A stretch of DNA of 64,000 nucleotides from Eurosta solidaginis. Lineage: Eukaryota > Arthropoda > Insecta > Diptera > Tephritidae. The number at the start of each line of letters is the position of its first letter. Positions within the stretch are counted from its first letter, which is position 1. Of the stretch, positions 12,190 to 23,530 are shown piece after piece. The translations under genes and the position numbers were made by a program. The notes beneath the pieces are model-generated. The model was not told the DNA's origin. It worked only from the letters and a program-made list of their open reading frames with translations, and made no database searches. Location: assembly GCF_040869045.1 (NCBI RefSeq), contig NC_090319.1, positions 381,315,601 to 381,379,600 on the forward strand, given 5' to 3'.

Positions 12190-13395
12190 GAAGTAGGTTA
12201 GGTTAGGTGATAAGGGAAGCTCACTTGGACAACATTAAGGTCCGTTGTGATACCACATGCAATAAAATAACGGTGACGTAGATATAGCTACTTAGAGAAT
12301 CATTGGGTAGCAACGATAAAGTTCCGAATGATACCGATCTCAAGCTTGGATAAATCCTCGGGAGATCCAAGTGAGTCGTGACCAAAGTACTTTCGCCTAG
12401 TTCTGGCAAAAGCTGGACAATCCAGCATAAAGTGATTTGGTGATTCACCATCCTCCATACAGCTGCAGCTGGATGGAGTTTCCAGTATATTGAGACGTAC
12501 CGCATGGATACCCGTGGGACAATGCCCAGTCAAAACCCCAATGACCATTGATAGGTGAGCCTTAGTGAACCTAATTATTTCGGCTGACCTCCTGCCATCC
12601 CCTTCGGCCAGAAAGATCTTGCTACCTTGCAAGAGGTGATGTCCGCCCAACGTAAGCTAAGCTGACTCGAGGCCCAGCTATGAGGAGCAAACCACAGGTG
12701 GCCAGCAGAATCCCGAAATCCCCACACCATCTTCATCCGGCTCAGTTGTACACATACGGGCTAAGAGATCCGCTTGACAGTTACCCGGGATATCACTATG
12801 GGCCGGGACACAGATAATCGTAATTATAAAATAGTTTGATGCAATCGCAAGTGAGGTCAGGCACTCCCATACCACCCTCGATCGCACTGTAGTTAAACTC
12901 AAGGACTTGATAGCCGCTTGGCTATCAGAGTAGATGTTAAATTTCCTAACCGTAGTAGCACTGGATATCATTTCATCCACCGCACCCTTAATTGCAGCAA
13001 CTCCCGCTTGGAGTACACTGCAGTGATCAACCAACTTAAACTTGCAGCTTACATTTAGCTTTTCACAAAAGATCCCCCACGAACCTTTCCTTCCAACTTC
13101 GACCCATCCGTGAAAAAGTTAACCGATACCCTGCCCCAGATAATTCCTCTTCCCCACTCCTCTCTTGGGGAATGACTGCGGTGAAGGTTTTATAGGGCGC
13201 AGTTATCGGCATACAATAGTCCGTCCCATGGCCCATAGCACGAAGTCTGAACAACGACCGGGCCGCGGCCGCGTTTCCCGCAATATCTACTGGATGTATG
13301 TTCAGTATGACATTCAGTGCCAAGGTAGGTGTTGTTCTGAGATCGCCACTGATACCGATCAGCACCGTCCGTTGAACTGACACTAACATTTTGGA
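12190..13395 (-). pseudogene. LINE 3' part with RNase H and zinc-knuckle-like end, frame-broken
   Basis: Read from 13389 down, the first frame (VQRTVLIGISG, then LRTTPTLALNVIL and HPVDIAG) matches the segment that follows the RT domain in RNase H-bearing non-LTR retrotransposons. Next comes FFTDGSKLEGK (first RNase H Asp), then SVLQAGVAAIKGA, IYSDSQAAIKSL and VPAHSDIPGNCQADLLAR (about 13034-12678). A post-RNase H segment follows at 12650-12300, with TGHCPTGIHAVRL and an incomplete Cys/His knuckle (C-x8-H-x4-C). The element ends in CCTAACCTAACCT near 12190. At least three frame changes separate these parts. The usual catalytic Glu (Q-A-E) is Gly, so the enzyme would be dead. The LOA/I/R1 group is likely; the exact clade is uncertain. 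Confidence 0.8.
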
Positions 13396-13740
13396 GATGC
13401 TCGCTGTATCCAGTGCTTTCTACTAAACCAGCACCCTATAGAGCGGAATACCCATAGAAGTAACGGGATTTTTTTTTTTTGAAATTTTATCGAAATATAT
13501 CCGAGACTTTTCGTCTCTATTTTGATACTATTTAAACATAGTTTTATTCTTTACTTTCGATTGATTTCGTTCTGGTGTCTTCTTTATTTGCACCTTTTAA
13601 TTTGAACTTTTCTTTCTCTCTCACTGCGATTTCTGTAAAATTGAAAAACAATAAAATTTTAATAACCTTTAACTAGTTTGATGGCCACTTTTATTCGCGT
13701 GCATGTACAGAAAGCGAAAAATACATCGAAAATACTGATA
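13396..13740. other. Unassigned AT-rich sequence
   Basis: No feature recognised apart from a T run near 13470. Confidence 0.5.
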
Positions 13741-15065
13741 ACAAGTAAGAATGTCTAAGTTCGGGTAAAACCGGATATTATATACCCAGCATAGCACTTG
13801 AAACGTTGTTGTTGTTTGCTTTGTGTGACTAATAGTGTATGTATATGATTCTATTCTGAACTCATATTCGTTCAAAAGAAGCAAAAAGGATACAGAGACT
13901 GCCACTAATGAACTTGAGCTGGTAAAAATGCAGATTAACAGTTGTAGTTATGAAAAAAAAAATGTTTATGATAAATTTCGCCTGAACTGGGATATATTTT
14001 TTCAACTTATGGCATTTAAATTATTTTGGAAAGACTAACAAAAAAGGGGCGGGTTATGCCCATTTTAAAAATGTGTTAAGGTTTTGTTTTTAGCTCAACC
14101 ATACCACTACTGAGGTAGAATATCAGTCAAGTGTAGTTAAATAACATAGAGTTATTGCAACCTCTCTGAAGTTGGCAAGACAACTTTTACGTGGAAAAGA
14201 ATTACCTATTCGGAAAATTGCCGTGAATGTGCCGTAATTTATCCGTGAAACAAAAAAATTTCCCGTGGCCATAACCACCTTACAGACCAGCTAGGAAAAT
14301 AATTCTTGCACGTGAATTTGCCGTATTACCCTATTTTTTCTAAAATACTAAAATAATTACCCTGTATTTTCTAAAATATGGCCACGGCAAATTTTTTTGT
14401 TTCAAGGATAAATTACGGCAAATTCACGGCAATTTTCCCAATAGGTAATTTTTTTCCACGTAAAAGTTGTCTTGCCAACTTCAGAGAGGTGTTATTGCAA
14501 ACTTTGTTAAGCTTATACTTTTAGGAAAAATTGGCGTGGTGATTTTGATTATCTTCACTCAGTCGATATAATTTGGCAACGATAGTGCCTTTGCCGAATT
14601 TCAATGTAATATCTTTAACGGCTTTTGATTTACAGATTGCTAAACTATTTTACTAAATTTTCTTCTTCCAAATGTGGGTGGTGCCACGCCCATATTCATA
14701 CATTTTTTTGGAATTCATGTTTTGCGCCAATCCACCTACTAAATTTCGTTTGAATTATCTCATTTTTTCCAATTTTCTAAATTTTCGATATCGAACAAGT
14801 GGGCGTGGTTATCGTCCAATTTCGCTCACATTCAATATCAATCTGTTTTGGGTCCAGTTAAGCCCGTATACCGAATTTGGTGAGGATATCTCAATATTTG
14901 CACAAGTTATCGTGTTAACGGACGGAGGGACGGACATGGCTTAATCAAATTTTTTCCCGATATGCGGAAGTCTATATCTATCTCGATTCCTTTATACCTG
15001 TACAACCAACCGTTATACAATCAAAGGTATAATACCCTGTGTACAAGAACCGCTGGGTATAAAAA
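13741..15065 (+). mobile_element. Family 1-related element, copy C (TATACCCAGC subfamily), split by a MITE
   Basis: The left end reads ACAAGTAAGAATGTCTAAG, then a TTCGG-type hairpin and TATACCCAGC at 13781. The right end has the exact inverted partner GCTGGGTATA at 15052. In copy A the matching positions read ACTCAG and CTGAGT, so both termini have diverged together. Inside are GGGCGTGG motifs, a GGACGGACATGGCT block and the shared CTGTACAACCAACCGTTA segment. A separate MITE (14160-14490) is inserted. Confidence 0.75.
14160..14490. mobile_element. 331-bp MITE with about 120-bp terminal inverted repeats and 9-bp target duplication
   Basis: The element begins ACCTCTCTGAAGTTGGC and ends with its exact complement. 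The inverted repeats extend about 120 bases with few mismatches, including a CGTGGAAAA and a GCCGTAATTTATCC block. It is flanked by identical 9-bp copies GTTATTGCA at 14151-14159 and 14491-14499. Long inverted repeats with a 9-bp duplication fit a Mutator-like origin. No ORF is present. A relative lies at 36179-36632. Confidence 0.85.
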
Positions 15066-16704
15066 GCAAAACAATCGAAATAAAATAACAGCTTGTGGTA
15101 ACATTCACTTTCCCTAAATTGGCGAGAAAACGCCTTCACGCATGCACTCAAACGCAGCGCGTACAATGAAAAAAGCTAAAAAACAAAAAAATCACTCTTG
15201 CATTAACGACGCGTACAACGCCCGTAATCAGTTCAGAAAAGCCGTCAACAAGTCGTTCATGCCACACACGTTAGCGCTGCCAAATAACCGAAGCAATTGT
15301 TTAAACACCAACAATTCCTTTTACTTTCTATAGCAGCGAATTTGGAATTGCAATGGGAAATTGTTTAAATTTACTGATTGTGCGGATTAACGCGCACGCA
15401 AAGCCGCAAAAAAAACACCAACAAAAAAACGTACAAGCAGTTAGTTTGCATTTTCAAATTTTGCGTTTTTGTTCCGCATTCACAGCGTATGTCATGTAAA
15501 TTTGCATGTCTTCCTAGACTTAAATAAAACAAAAGCAACAAAAAAAAAAAAACGGCGAAATTTGAAAAAAAAAAAAAAATCGTTGCTTTTCTGTTGCAGT
15601 TGTAGCGCTAGTTACATTTCCACTTTCACACAGCACAGGATTTGTCAACGCGCTGGGTGACTTTGTGGCAGTAAACGACTACCTTGTGTCGATTATAAAA
15701 CCTAAGCATAAACTACACACATGTGTTCACATATGCAACCAATATCGAGATAACAATTTTAAAGGTTCGTCGCTTAAGTCTTTTGTTTTTAGTACATACT
15801 CTGTTAGCAATTTTATTGTTGTAGCTTTTGACCATTAATGGCTATTTAAATGTCCAATTTTGCAAATCGTTATTGCACAAGTTGGTAAGGCTGCACAGGC
15901 ATACAAGCAACAACAACGGTAATTTCAAACAACAACAAATAAAGCGTTGAAAAAATTCGTCCTAAGCAAAAACAGCATTTGCGAATTATGCCGCCAACAC
16001 AAAACAGCGCAAAAGGTTCGCATCCCAAAACACGTATTGCAGATTTTCATGTGAAAATCAAAAACCAAATGTCATTGCCTGTTGTTGTATGTATTTACTT
16101 TTGTTTTTGTTGTTTTGCTGGATATACAAGCTTTGACCACGCGTGTCTGCTGCGCTCCCGCCATCACTTCACATTGCAATAGGCTATTGTTTTCACGTAA
16201 CGCTTCATTTACTTGCCCGGCGGTCATCTAAGCTGGTTGAGTGGTTTTGGTCATTGGAATGTTTGTTGTTGTTGCCCAACAGCTTGATTGTAAACCTATG
16301 CATGTTATTTTACCTGTCTGCAAGCTTAATTGTTCAAACACAACACTTTGTTTGGCTAATTTTACAGCAAATTTCAATTGTCAATTGCGCGCACGCGCAA
16401 TTTGCGTACTCACACATACCCACACACCAATAAGTTGATACTGCTATAATTGCGAATGAATTTAGTGTAGTTGCTTGCAAGCGCATCGATATTGCCTAAT
16501 GGTAGAGAAATTAATATTGTATTAAAATTTTATGTGATTTTCCGCATTTAAGTATTACTGCACTCTAAAGCAACAACAATTAGATAAGCACGTTGCATAA
16601 ATTCAAATTTCTTTGAAGGAATTATGCAAGTGCTATTATCTTGTTGAAATGCCTGATTATGAGTTTCGTAATTTTCTTAATGCGGCAGCTATTATACTTA
16701 TGTA
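15066..16704. other. Unassigned sequence
   Basis: No gene or element was recognised. Two poly-A runs lie near 15540-15582. Short ORFs show no known motif. Confidence 0.5.
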
Positions 16705-17095
16705 CAGCAGCGAAAAAGAAAATAGCAGCAGAAATGTTGATCAAATTTCGTCAATTAAACTATGTTTTTTCGAAAAAATTCGAGAGAATTTTTCGCAAAC
16801 TTCGAACTTTTTATTAGAAACTTTCTACATTTTTTTTAAATACAGTTTGTGACGGGATTTGCAAACCAATCTGAAACAATTCCAAAATTTCGAACTTTTT
16901 ATTTCGAGCTCACTCATTTTCTTTTGAGTGGGTACGCAGTTTCGTAGCCGAAACAATAGAAGATAACTGCATACTCAAAAGACTGCAGAAAACTGGAAAT
17001 GAAGGTTCGAAATTTTCGTAAAATTTTATCATATTTTCGAAATTTTTCGATAACATTTTTGAAGTTCATTTACATTAATTCAAGTAAAAAATTCA
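16705..17095 (+). mobile_element. Tc1/mariner-like terminal fragment
   Basis: After a TA dinucleotide at 16703 the sequence reads CAGCAGCGAAAAAGAAAATA, close to the ends at 40101 and 42064 (CAGCAGYGAACAGAAA). The following 60 bases, including GATCAAATTTCGTCAATTAA, also match the 40101 copy. A perfect 9-bp stem CTTTTGAGT/ACTCAAAAG joins 16921 and 16973. No transposase can be read, so this is a solo end or a MITE relic. Confidence 0.6.
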
Positions 17096-17109
17096 CGCGG
17101 AATATTTTT

Positions 17110-17720
17110 TAAATTGCCGAAAGTAACTATTACAGTAACCGTAACCATAAGCATAAAGCAACTCTAAGCGTAGTCTCAACCTTAAGCGCAGCCGTAACCA
17201 TAATCATAAATGTAACAATAACCGTAACCCTTAATGTAACCTTAACAGCAACTGTACCCGTAACTTCAAGCTTAAGCGTAACCATAACCGAAACCGTAAA
17301 CGTAATTGGACCCGTAATAATACCGTAAACATATAGTGTAATAATGCCGTAAAAGTATAAATATAATCATGACAACCTTAACAGCAGCTAAATCGATAAT
17401 CTTAACCACAATTATATTCCTACCAACAGTCGTACCTATAACAAAAACAGCAACCTTCCGTAACCTCAACTGTAGCGAATCCGTTAGTTTAAGCGTTAAC
17501 GTAACCCCGTTTATAAAAATATCTCTTACCGGAACCGTAACGATATCCCATACCACAATAGTGCAGGTAATCATATCCACAACACTAACGGTAAATCCTT
17601 AAAGTAACTGTAAACGAAACCCTCAATAGAATGTAACGGTAAAGTAAATGTTGTCATAAAAGATAAAGAAGTTATTGTAGCAGTAACTGTAACCTATTCT
17701 CCACAATCATTAGCCTCCGA
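17110..17720 (+). repeat. Degenerate CGTAAC hexanucleotide array
   Basis: The stretch is built of CGTAAC, CATAAC, CTTAAG and related six-base words for about 600 bases. ORFs inside it on both strands have a two-residue rhythm and are repeat artefacts. Confidence 0.85.
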
Positions 17721-19269
17721 CGAAACTTGGCTATTTCCCGTAACTATTACCGTTATCTATTACCTCTAAAGCATCTTTTCTTTCCCTTTTTAGTTTTCCT
17801 TTTTCTGCCCCCCCCCCCTTCGACTTTTTCTCTCTCTTTTTATCTCCCTTGTTCTGTGATTTAATTGTTCTTATTTTGAGTGGGACGAAAAGTAATTCCA
17901 ATAAATTTGCTTTAGAGTATCCAGATTCAGCGAGTTTTCAGCAAAAAAATGATCAGGTAATTCGCCTATTACATCGATTGAAAGAAATTATAATTACAAT
18001 ACAATTTTTTTAAATTCTTTCGTTTTATGTTTAATTGCCCTACAGCGGATTGCACTAGTTCCGAACTAGAGCAGAGCTATTTCATTAAGAGACGGTACCT
18101 GTTCTAATTCAATCGCCTCATAGTGCCGCCAACTAACACTTAAAATTATGATGTTCTATGAAATGTCAACTGTCCCGATTTGCAGACCTTTTGAGGTGAT
18201 CCTTAAGTGGTTCAGTCGTAAGTGGTTCTGTAACAGTAGCTGCCTTTGAGTAACTAATATAGATTAATATAGCTCAGCCTTAAGTGCTGCTACCAACTGT
18301 CCCGTTCTCCTCCCAAGTGCACCAGTTCGGAGGTAGTCCTTAAACATGTATGTGTTTTTACGTGATTTTCTCCCATTATCGATGCAATGTTTATATTAAT
18401 ATCGGCGTTTTTATGCAATTCGCACTTCCTTAGCTGCGACTGAGCCATGCACTGCTACTTAAATGCAGCAAAAATTACAGATCCACTCATTCATGCTGTC
18501 TTAGCTGATTGTGCCTGTGATGAGAGTTATGAAAGGATCTTTGAAGCTGTCACTGCGAATCACTGTGATGTACATCTGTTCATATGTTTAAACTTTTTAG
18601 TATGATATTTACTTAAAAATAATTAATTGTTATCATTACTAGTCCGTTTGCCCATCACTAACTCATTCATTCCTTCATTCATTCATGCTTCTTGTGCCCT
18701 TTAAGCGCCAGCCAAAGACCTTTTGCAACACGCCAACAACCAGCTAAAAACATGCTAAAGAAACACTCAATGCCAAAATCACAAAAAAACGACAACAGAA
18801 CCAGCACAATAAAGTTACATAAAAAATAGCAACAACAATGCATACCTTACAACAAAACACCATCAACCGTAAGCGACAAATGAATTTGCGCTACCACAAC
18901 AACAACAAACCAAATCGCTGTTGCAATAATTCACGCGATAAAAATCTCTCATCGCCAGCAACTGTTTGGTTATTATTTTTTTATTGTTGTTGGCAATGCT
19001 TTTTTATTGCTGCAATAAGAATAAATAAACGCGCAAAGACGAAAGCAGTTAAAAAGAAAGCAGAAAAAAGCGGAAAAATTAAAATTTTATATTGCTAAAG
19101 CAGGCAGCGACGTGCAGAAATGTGCACTTAGAAGCCAAGGAATGTGGAGCCTCGGCCCGCCCGCCTAGCTGTGGAGTACTAAGAAGCCAGCCATAAGGTT
19201 TTAAGGCAATAATGCGGCGCCACACTGTGGGTTGTTTTGCAAAATTTTGAGTTGAAAATAGAATGGCAA
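17721..19269. other. Mostly unassigned; weak 127-bp duplication at 18110-18350
   Basis: CAACTGTCCCG occurs near 18168 and 18295. Each copy is followed by a G/T-rich segment ending GTAGTCCTTAA or TGATCCTTAAG, which suggests a decayed tandem pair with a period of about 127 bases. The rest shows no gene. A run of C lies near 17809. Confidence 0.4.
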
Positions 19270-20050
19270 AGGAATGTATGAAAGGGGAGGGTAACTAGGA
19301 GAGTAATAGCAAGACTAAGAATGAGAGGAAATATAAGAGTGAGCGTAAGAGGACACGAATGTGTAAAAATAAGAGTAGGAGTGAGTTAAAGTATGCGGGC
19401 GAAATAGTAACAATATAAGATTTGTAATGAGAGCAAAGATGGGTGGAATAAAATAAGAGTAAGAATAAAAACGAAAAATTATACTGATGACTGCTTTGTC
19501 TGACAAGGGATGACGGAAAGTCGTTCGAATATTCGTAAGAATATGGAAGAGTTGGAAGAAAAGTAAGGTAGAGTAAAAGTAGCAGTAAGAGTAAAATTAA
19601 TAGTTAGAGCGAGAGTATATGAATGGGTTTAATCTAGCCGGTCGTCGAGCAATATCTGGTAACATTCAGTCTATGGGAGGTCCTCACCGAACGGCCTGTT
19701 CAAACTAACTTTAGGGATGAGAGTAAGACTACTATTGAAAGTAAAAGAAAGAGTAAGTGTATGTGTAAGAGTAAGACTTAGAGTTATAGAGAGATTAATA
19801 GTAAGAGTTAGAGTACGAGTTAGAATAATAGTGAGAGTTAGAGTTAGATTATAACTAGGAGTAAGAGTAAGAGTTAGAGAAAGAGTAGGAGTAAGAATTA
19901 GAGTAAGAGTAAAAGTAAAATTAAGAGTAGGAGTCAGAGTAGGAGTAAAAGTAAAGGCATAAGAAATACCAGGTGTTTAAATAAGAGTGATAATAGCAGT
20001 AGTTGTAGGAATAAGAGTAAGAGTTAGCATAAGAGTAATACTAGGAGATG
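19270..20050 (+). repeat. Degenerate GTAAGA hexanucleotide array
   Basis: GAGTAAGAGTTAGAGTAAGA-type sequence fills about 780 bases, with units drifting between GTAAGA, GTTAGA, GTAGGA and GTAAAA. It is interrupted near 19620-19715 by a LINE-tail relic. Confidence 0.85.
19661..19712 (+). mobile_element. Degraded LINE 3' end inside the GTAAGA array
   Basis: ATTCAGTCTATGGGAGGTCC and the following CTGTTCAAACTAACTTTA match the last bases of the LINE end at 39070-39131. The CCTAA tail has been altered. Confidence 0.5.
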
Positions 20051-20189
20051 CCAAGTAATAATAAAAAGCAGTTTCGGCTGCATTTGCTAATGTAAAAATA
20101 AAAAATTTTTAAAATGCATTAAATGATTTGGAAAAAATTAAAACAAGGCGACATCTGGACCGACAAGGACGAAACTATTTCGATTACAC

Positions 20190-20280
20190 CTTGTAAATCT
20201 CTTCAAAGCTCTTTCCTCGTGTGAGTTGGATTCGAACTACATTCCTGAGACGATAGGCCTGTTGACAAACAAAACCGACT
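20190..20280 (-). repeat. Dispersed motif with Pol III B-box-like sequence
   Basis: The minus strand carries GTTCGAATCC (near 20230), within sequence shared with 3640-3722. It directly abuts the repeat at 20281. It could be a SINE head, but the A box is not recognised. Confidence 0.35.
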
Positions 20281-20505
20281 TATTGTTGTTGTTGTATTAA
20301 CGATAAAGACACTCCCCGAAGGTTTTGGGGAGTGTTGTCGATGTTGATGGTCCACTGCTGGATACAGATCCGGTACGCTCCGGTAACAAAACACCACAAA
20401 GAGACTAGCGCGACCATCTCGGGAACGATTAATGTCACCAGATTAAACCATCTAGGCCATTCCCCCACCACCTAGTTCCATGAAGCTCGCCTGATAAGCA
20501 TGTGT
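20281..20505 (-). repeat. Interspersed repeat with AAC-type tail and GGGGAGT hairpin
   Basis: On the minus strand the repeat ends in an (AAC)n run. A perfect stem ACTCCCC/GGGGAGT (20311 and 20327) lies just before the tail. Blocks such as GATCCGGTACGCTCCGGTA and CATCTCGGGAACGATT recur, diverged, at 51938-52142. The A-rich tail marks it as a retroposed sequence (a SINE or a LINE 3' end). ORFs here are not genes. Confidence 0.65.
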
Positions 20506-22259
20506 AACACGAATAGGTGCTAACACGTTTACGGGGGCTTACTTGCGTTTGTCAGGGTTCCGAAAAATTAATTAGAGGCACGCTATTTTATTTAATGTTA
20601 AATTAGGAATGTATTATTATTAGATTTATTAATAGAAAGGATGAACATACACTTTAAGGTATTTTAAGCGAATTATGATTGTGTTAAATATGACGATTCG
20701 TTCTGAGTGCTCGCGACAGACTGCGGTTCTCACTCATTTTCTTCGATTTTATTTCTCTTGTCAAAATGCGTTAATTGGTTAGAGTTGCCATGTCGGCTGA
20801 CATTCATATTTTTAACCGGATTCCCCTCGCGTAGGTGAGGCTGACAATTGGGTTGGGGAAGCTTTGGAGCTATAAAGCTTTGTAAGCTCGATTAAAGTGA
20901 TGTGTTTTGATTGTACTATATATTCAAAATTTATGTTTAAAACATTTAACTTTAAAAAACCAGCTTTGGACCAAATAAGAAAAAGGGCCACAGTGGGCTG
21001 CCACCACTTAATTGTTTTCTTCTTCGCTGCGCTTTTATTGCTGACAGTGACAGTAGCATTGTTAGCATAAAACACAATTTTTTAACTCAGTCGTATTGTT
21101 ATTGCTTTTTATTATTATTTTTTTCCAACTTTTCACTCAGCAATTGTTTACTTTTCTGAATTTTTTTTTTTTTTTTTGTTTGGCTTTTGTTTCAATGTCC
21201 TGTACTTTATAGTAGAAACAACAACCAAATATGTTAGGTTCCACCAAATGCTAAACTTGACTTCTGTTACCTTGCGAGTGGCAAGTTGTTATATGCTGCT
21301 TGTTGCATGTTGCTGTTTCAGTTGATCGTTGCCTGGCGCTGGCGGCGAAATTTCTTTCTAACAAAGATACCAACAACACAAACTGACGTTGCTCTGGCTG
21401 GCATTATTATTGCACCAACTACTTATGAGAAAATGCACTTTTTTGTGTTACACATTTTTTTAAACATATTGTTTTGTTGTTTTTATTCTTATACAAGTAC
21501 AATCGTAGCAACCAGATCGGGCGGTAAAGCTTTGATGCGCGCCGTAACAGCGCTAGAGCTTTGCTTATGTGTGCTTTATTCGTATGTTTTCTAGGTTACT
21601 TTTGTTATTTTGTTGTACTTAGTTTTTGTTGTTGCCATTTATATTATTGTTTATGATTTCGATTTTTGTACTATGTATTTATGTATGTAATTTTTGTTGT
21701 TGCTGTCGTTGTTATTTTCAATGTTCGCTGTAAGTATTCGTTGTGCTACTATAATTCATTCATGCCGCTTGCAACACGACAATGCCCCAGTTTTGGGATA
21801 AATAAACTAATGAAAGCACATTGTTGAATGCGAAATGCGAGGCCTAGTTTGTGACAGAAAGTACACGATTTAAGGTTATCAAGTAGAAAAATATTGGGAT
21901 AGTTGCGATTAATGTGTTATAAGGGGAAAACTAAATATATTCTACTAGCCTATGTTTCGAACATATCAGAAACGACGAGAACGTGACTTTTATTTATGGG
22001 TCGTAACAGGATTGGATCATCTTTGTTAGTTCGGATAACTTAACCCCCGTAACGAAGGCCGAATGAGCTCTAGTTCATGGCCCGAGTAAGGTAAGATTCT
22101 TAGAATATTCTTGGGAAAAGGCAGACTCCCGGGCATTCAACTTAGCACAAGATAATACTTGTACCGGAGTGGACCGAATTCATATCCGCCAAACGATTGC
22201 TCACATCCCCAACAACCCTAAGCTTTTGGGGTTTCACCAACAACATTAACAACATCAAG
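20506..22259. other. Unassigned sequence
   Basis: No gene or element recognised. A poly-T run lies near 21160-21177. Confidence 0.5.
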
Positions 22260-23530
22260 TTTATGAAAAACATCGGTTTCTTTTCGTTTTGCTTTAGGTT
22301 CTTACCGTTTCCTTATAGTTCTTTAATGTTTCGTTGTAGGTCAGTTATTATTTCGTTATTGTCTGGTTCTCAAATTGTTTTCGTAAAATTTTTCTTTTAA
22401 GTTTGTTTCGTTATCATTTTGTTGTTTTGCTATTATTTCGTCCTCTTTAGTTATTTTTTTGTTATCACTAAGTTACGGGTTCGTTATAGTTTAATTATTT
22501 TTTTGTTATCGTTTGATTTTCGAATGGTTTTCGTTCTGATTTGGGTCCGCCATTGTTTCGTTATCGATTCGTTGTTAACGCTTCGTTATCACATCATTGT
22601 TTTACTATCCCTTCTTTATCGTTCCACTTCCGTTTTGTCATCGTTTCGTTAGTACCAAGCATGGCGGAACCATACAAGGTGGCAGCACGGTGACATACCT
22701 ACAAACATAAATAAAAGTTCGATGTAATTTGTTTGTGTGAATAGATGGAAAAATGTCAAAGTCGTACTGCGCCCGATGTATCAAATCATATTAAAAAGTA
22801 TAAATCAGCTGGCACCCTCCTGCCACCTTGTATAGTTCCACCATGGTACCAAATTACGCTTTCCTTACAGTTTCGTTCTAATTCAGTTATTATTTTGTTA
22901 TTGATTGCTTTTCTGATTATTTTTGTTAAGTTTTCGTTTTGATTTTACTCAGTTGTCGTTTGGTTACCCTTTCGTTATCGTTTCGGTATAAATTCGTTTT
23001 TGTTTCGTTATCACTAAGTTACATTTTAGTTATCGGTTAGTTTTCTAATTATTATCGTTAAGCTTTCGTATTGATTTAGTTTCGTTATCGTTTCGTTGTT
23101 ATTATACTTTTCTACTATTCTTGCGTTATCGCTAAGTTAAGGTTTCATTACAGTTTAGTTTTGGTTTGTTTTTCGAATTATTTTTCTATGTTTTCATTTT
23201 GATTTCATTCCGTTATAGTTTGGTTATCATTTTGTTATTTACGTTTCATTATCACGTAATTATTTTACTATTTTCTCGTTATCGTTTCGGTTTCAACTCA
23301 CTTCTCTTTTCGTTATAACTAAGTTACCGCATAGTTTACGTTTAGTTATCATTTCCTTGTCGTTTCCTAATATTTTCCTTGCCGTTCCAAAATAGTTCCG
23401 TTAGAAATTCATTATTGTTTCGTTTATGTTTTCTCGTCGCTTCGTTATCGTTCCGTAGCCTTTCGTTTTTTATTTTGTTTTCGTTTCCTTATCGTTTAAT
23501 TCAGGTTTCCTGTCCTCTTCTTGAATCATT
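22260..23530 (+). repeat. Degenerate CGTTAT/CGTTTC hexanucleotide array
   Basis: About 1.1 kb of words such as GTTATCGTTTCG, with drift, is split by a MITE at 22659-22845. Its complement (GATAAC/GAAACG) is similar in style to the CGTAAC array at 17110. Phe- and Val-rich ORFs here are artefacts. Confidence 0.85.
22659..22845. mobile_element. 187-bp MITE, hAT-like
   Basis: The left end CATGGCGGAACCATACAAGG continues GTGGCAG, and the right end is its complement with two differences over 26 bases. GTACCAA flanks the element on both sides (22652-22658 and 22846-22852), and the eighth base differs, so an original 8-bp duplication typical of hAT elements is plausible. The host DNA on both sides is the CGTTAT array, which confirms an insertion. 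No ORF is present. Confidence 0.8.

Noticed and set aside
17272..17602. ORFs with regular Thr/Val/Ile rhythm on both strands
   Set aside because: They result from the CGTAAC hexamer array.
17110..17720. Telomeric repeat
   Set aside because: The six-base word is degenerate and does not match insect TTAGG, and higher flies lack telomerase-type repeats.
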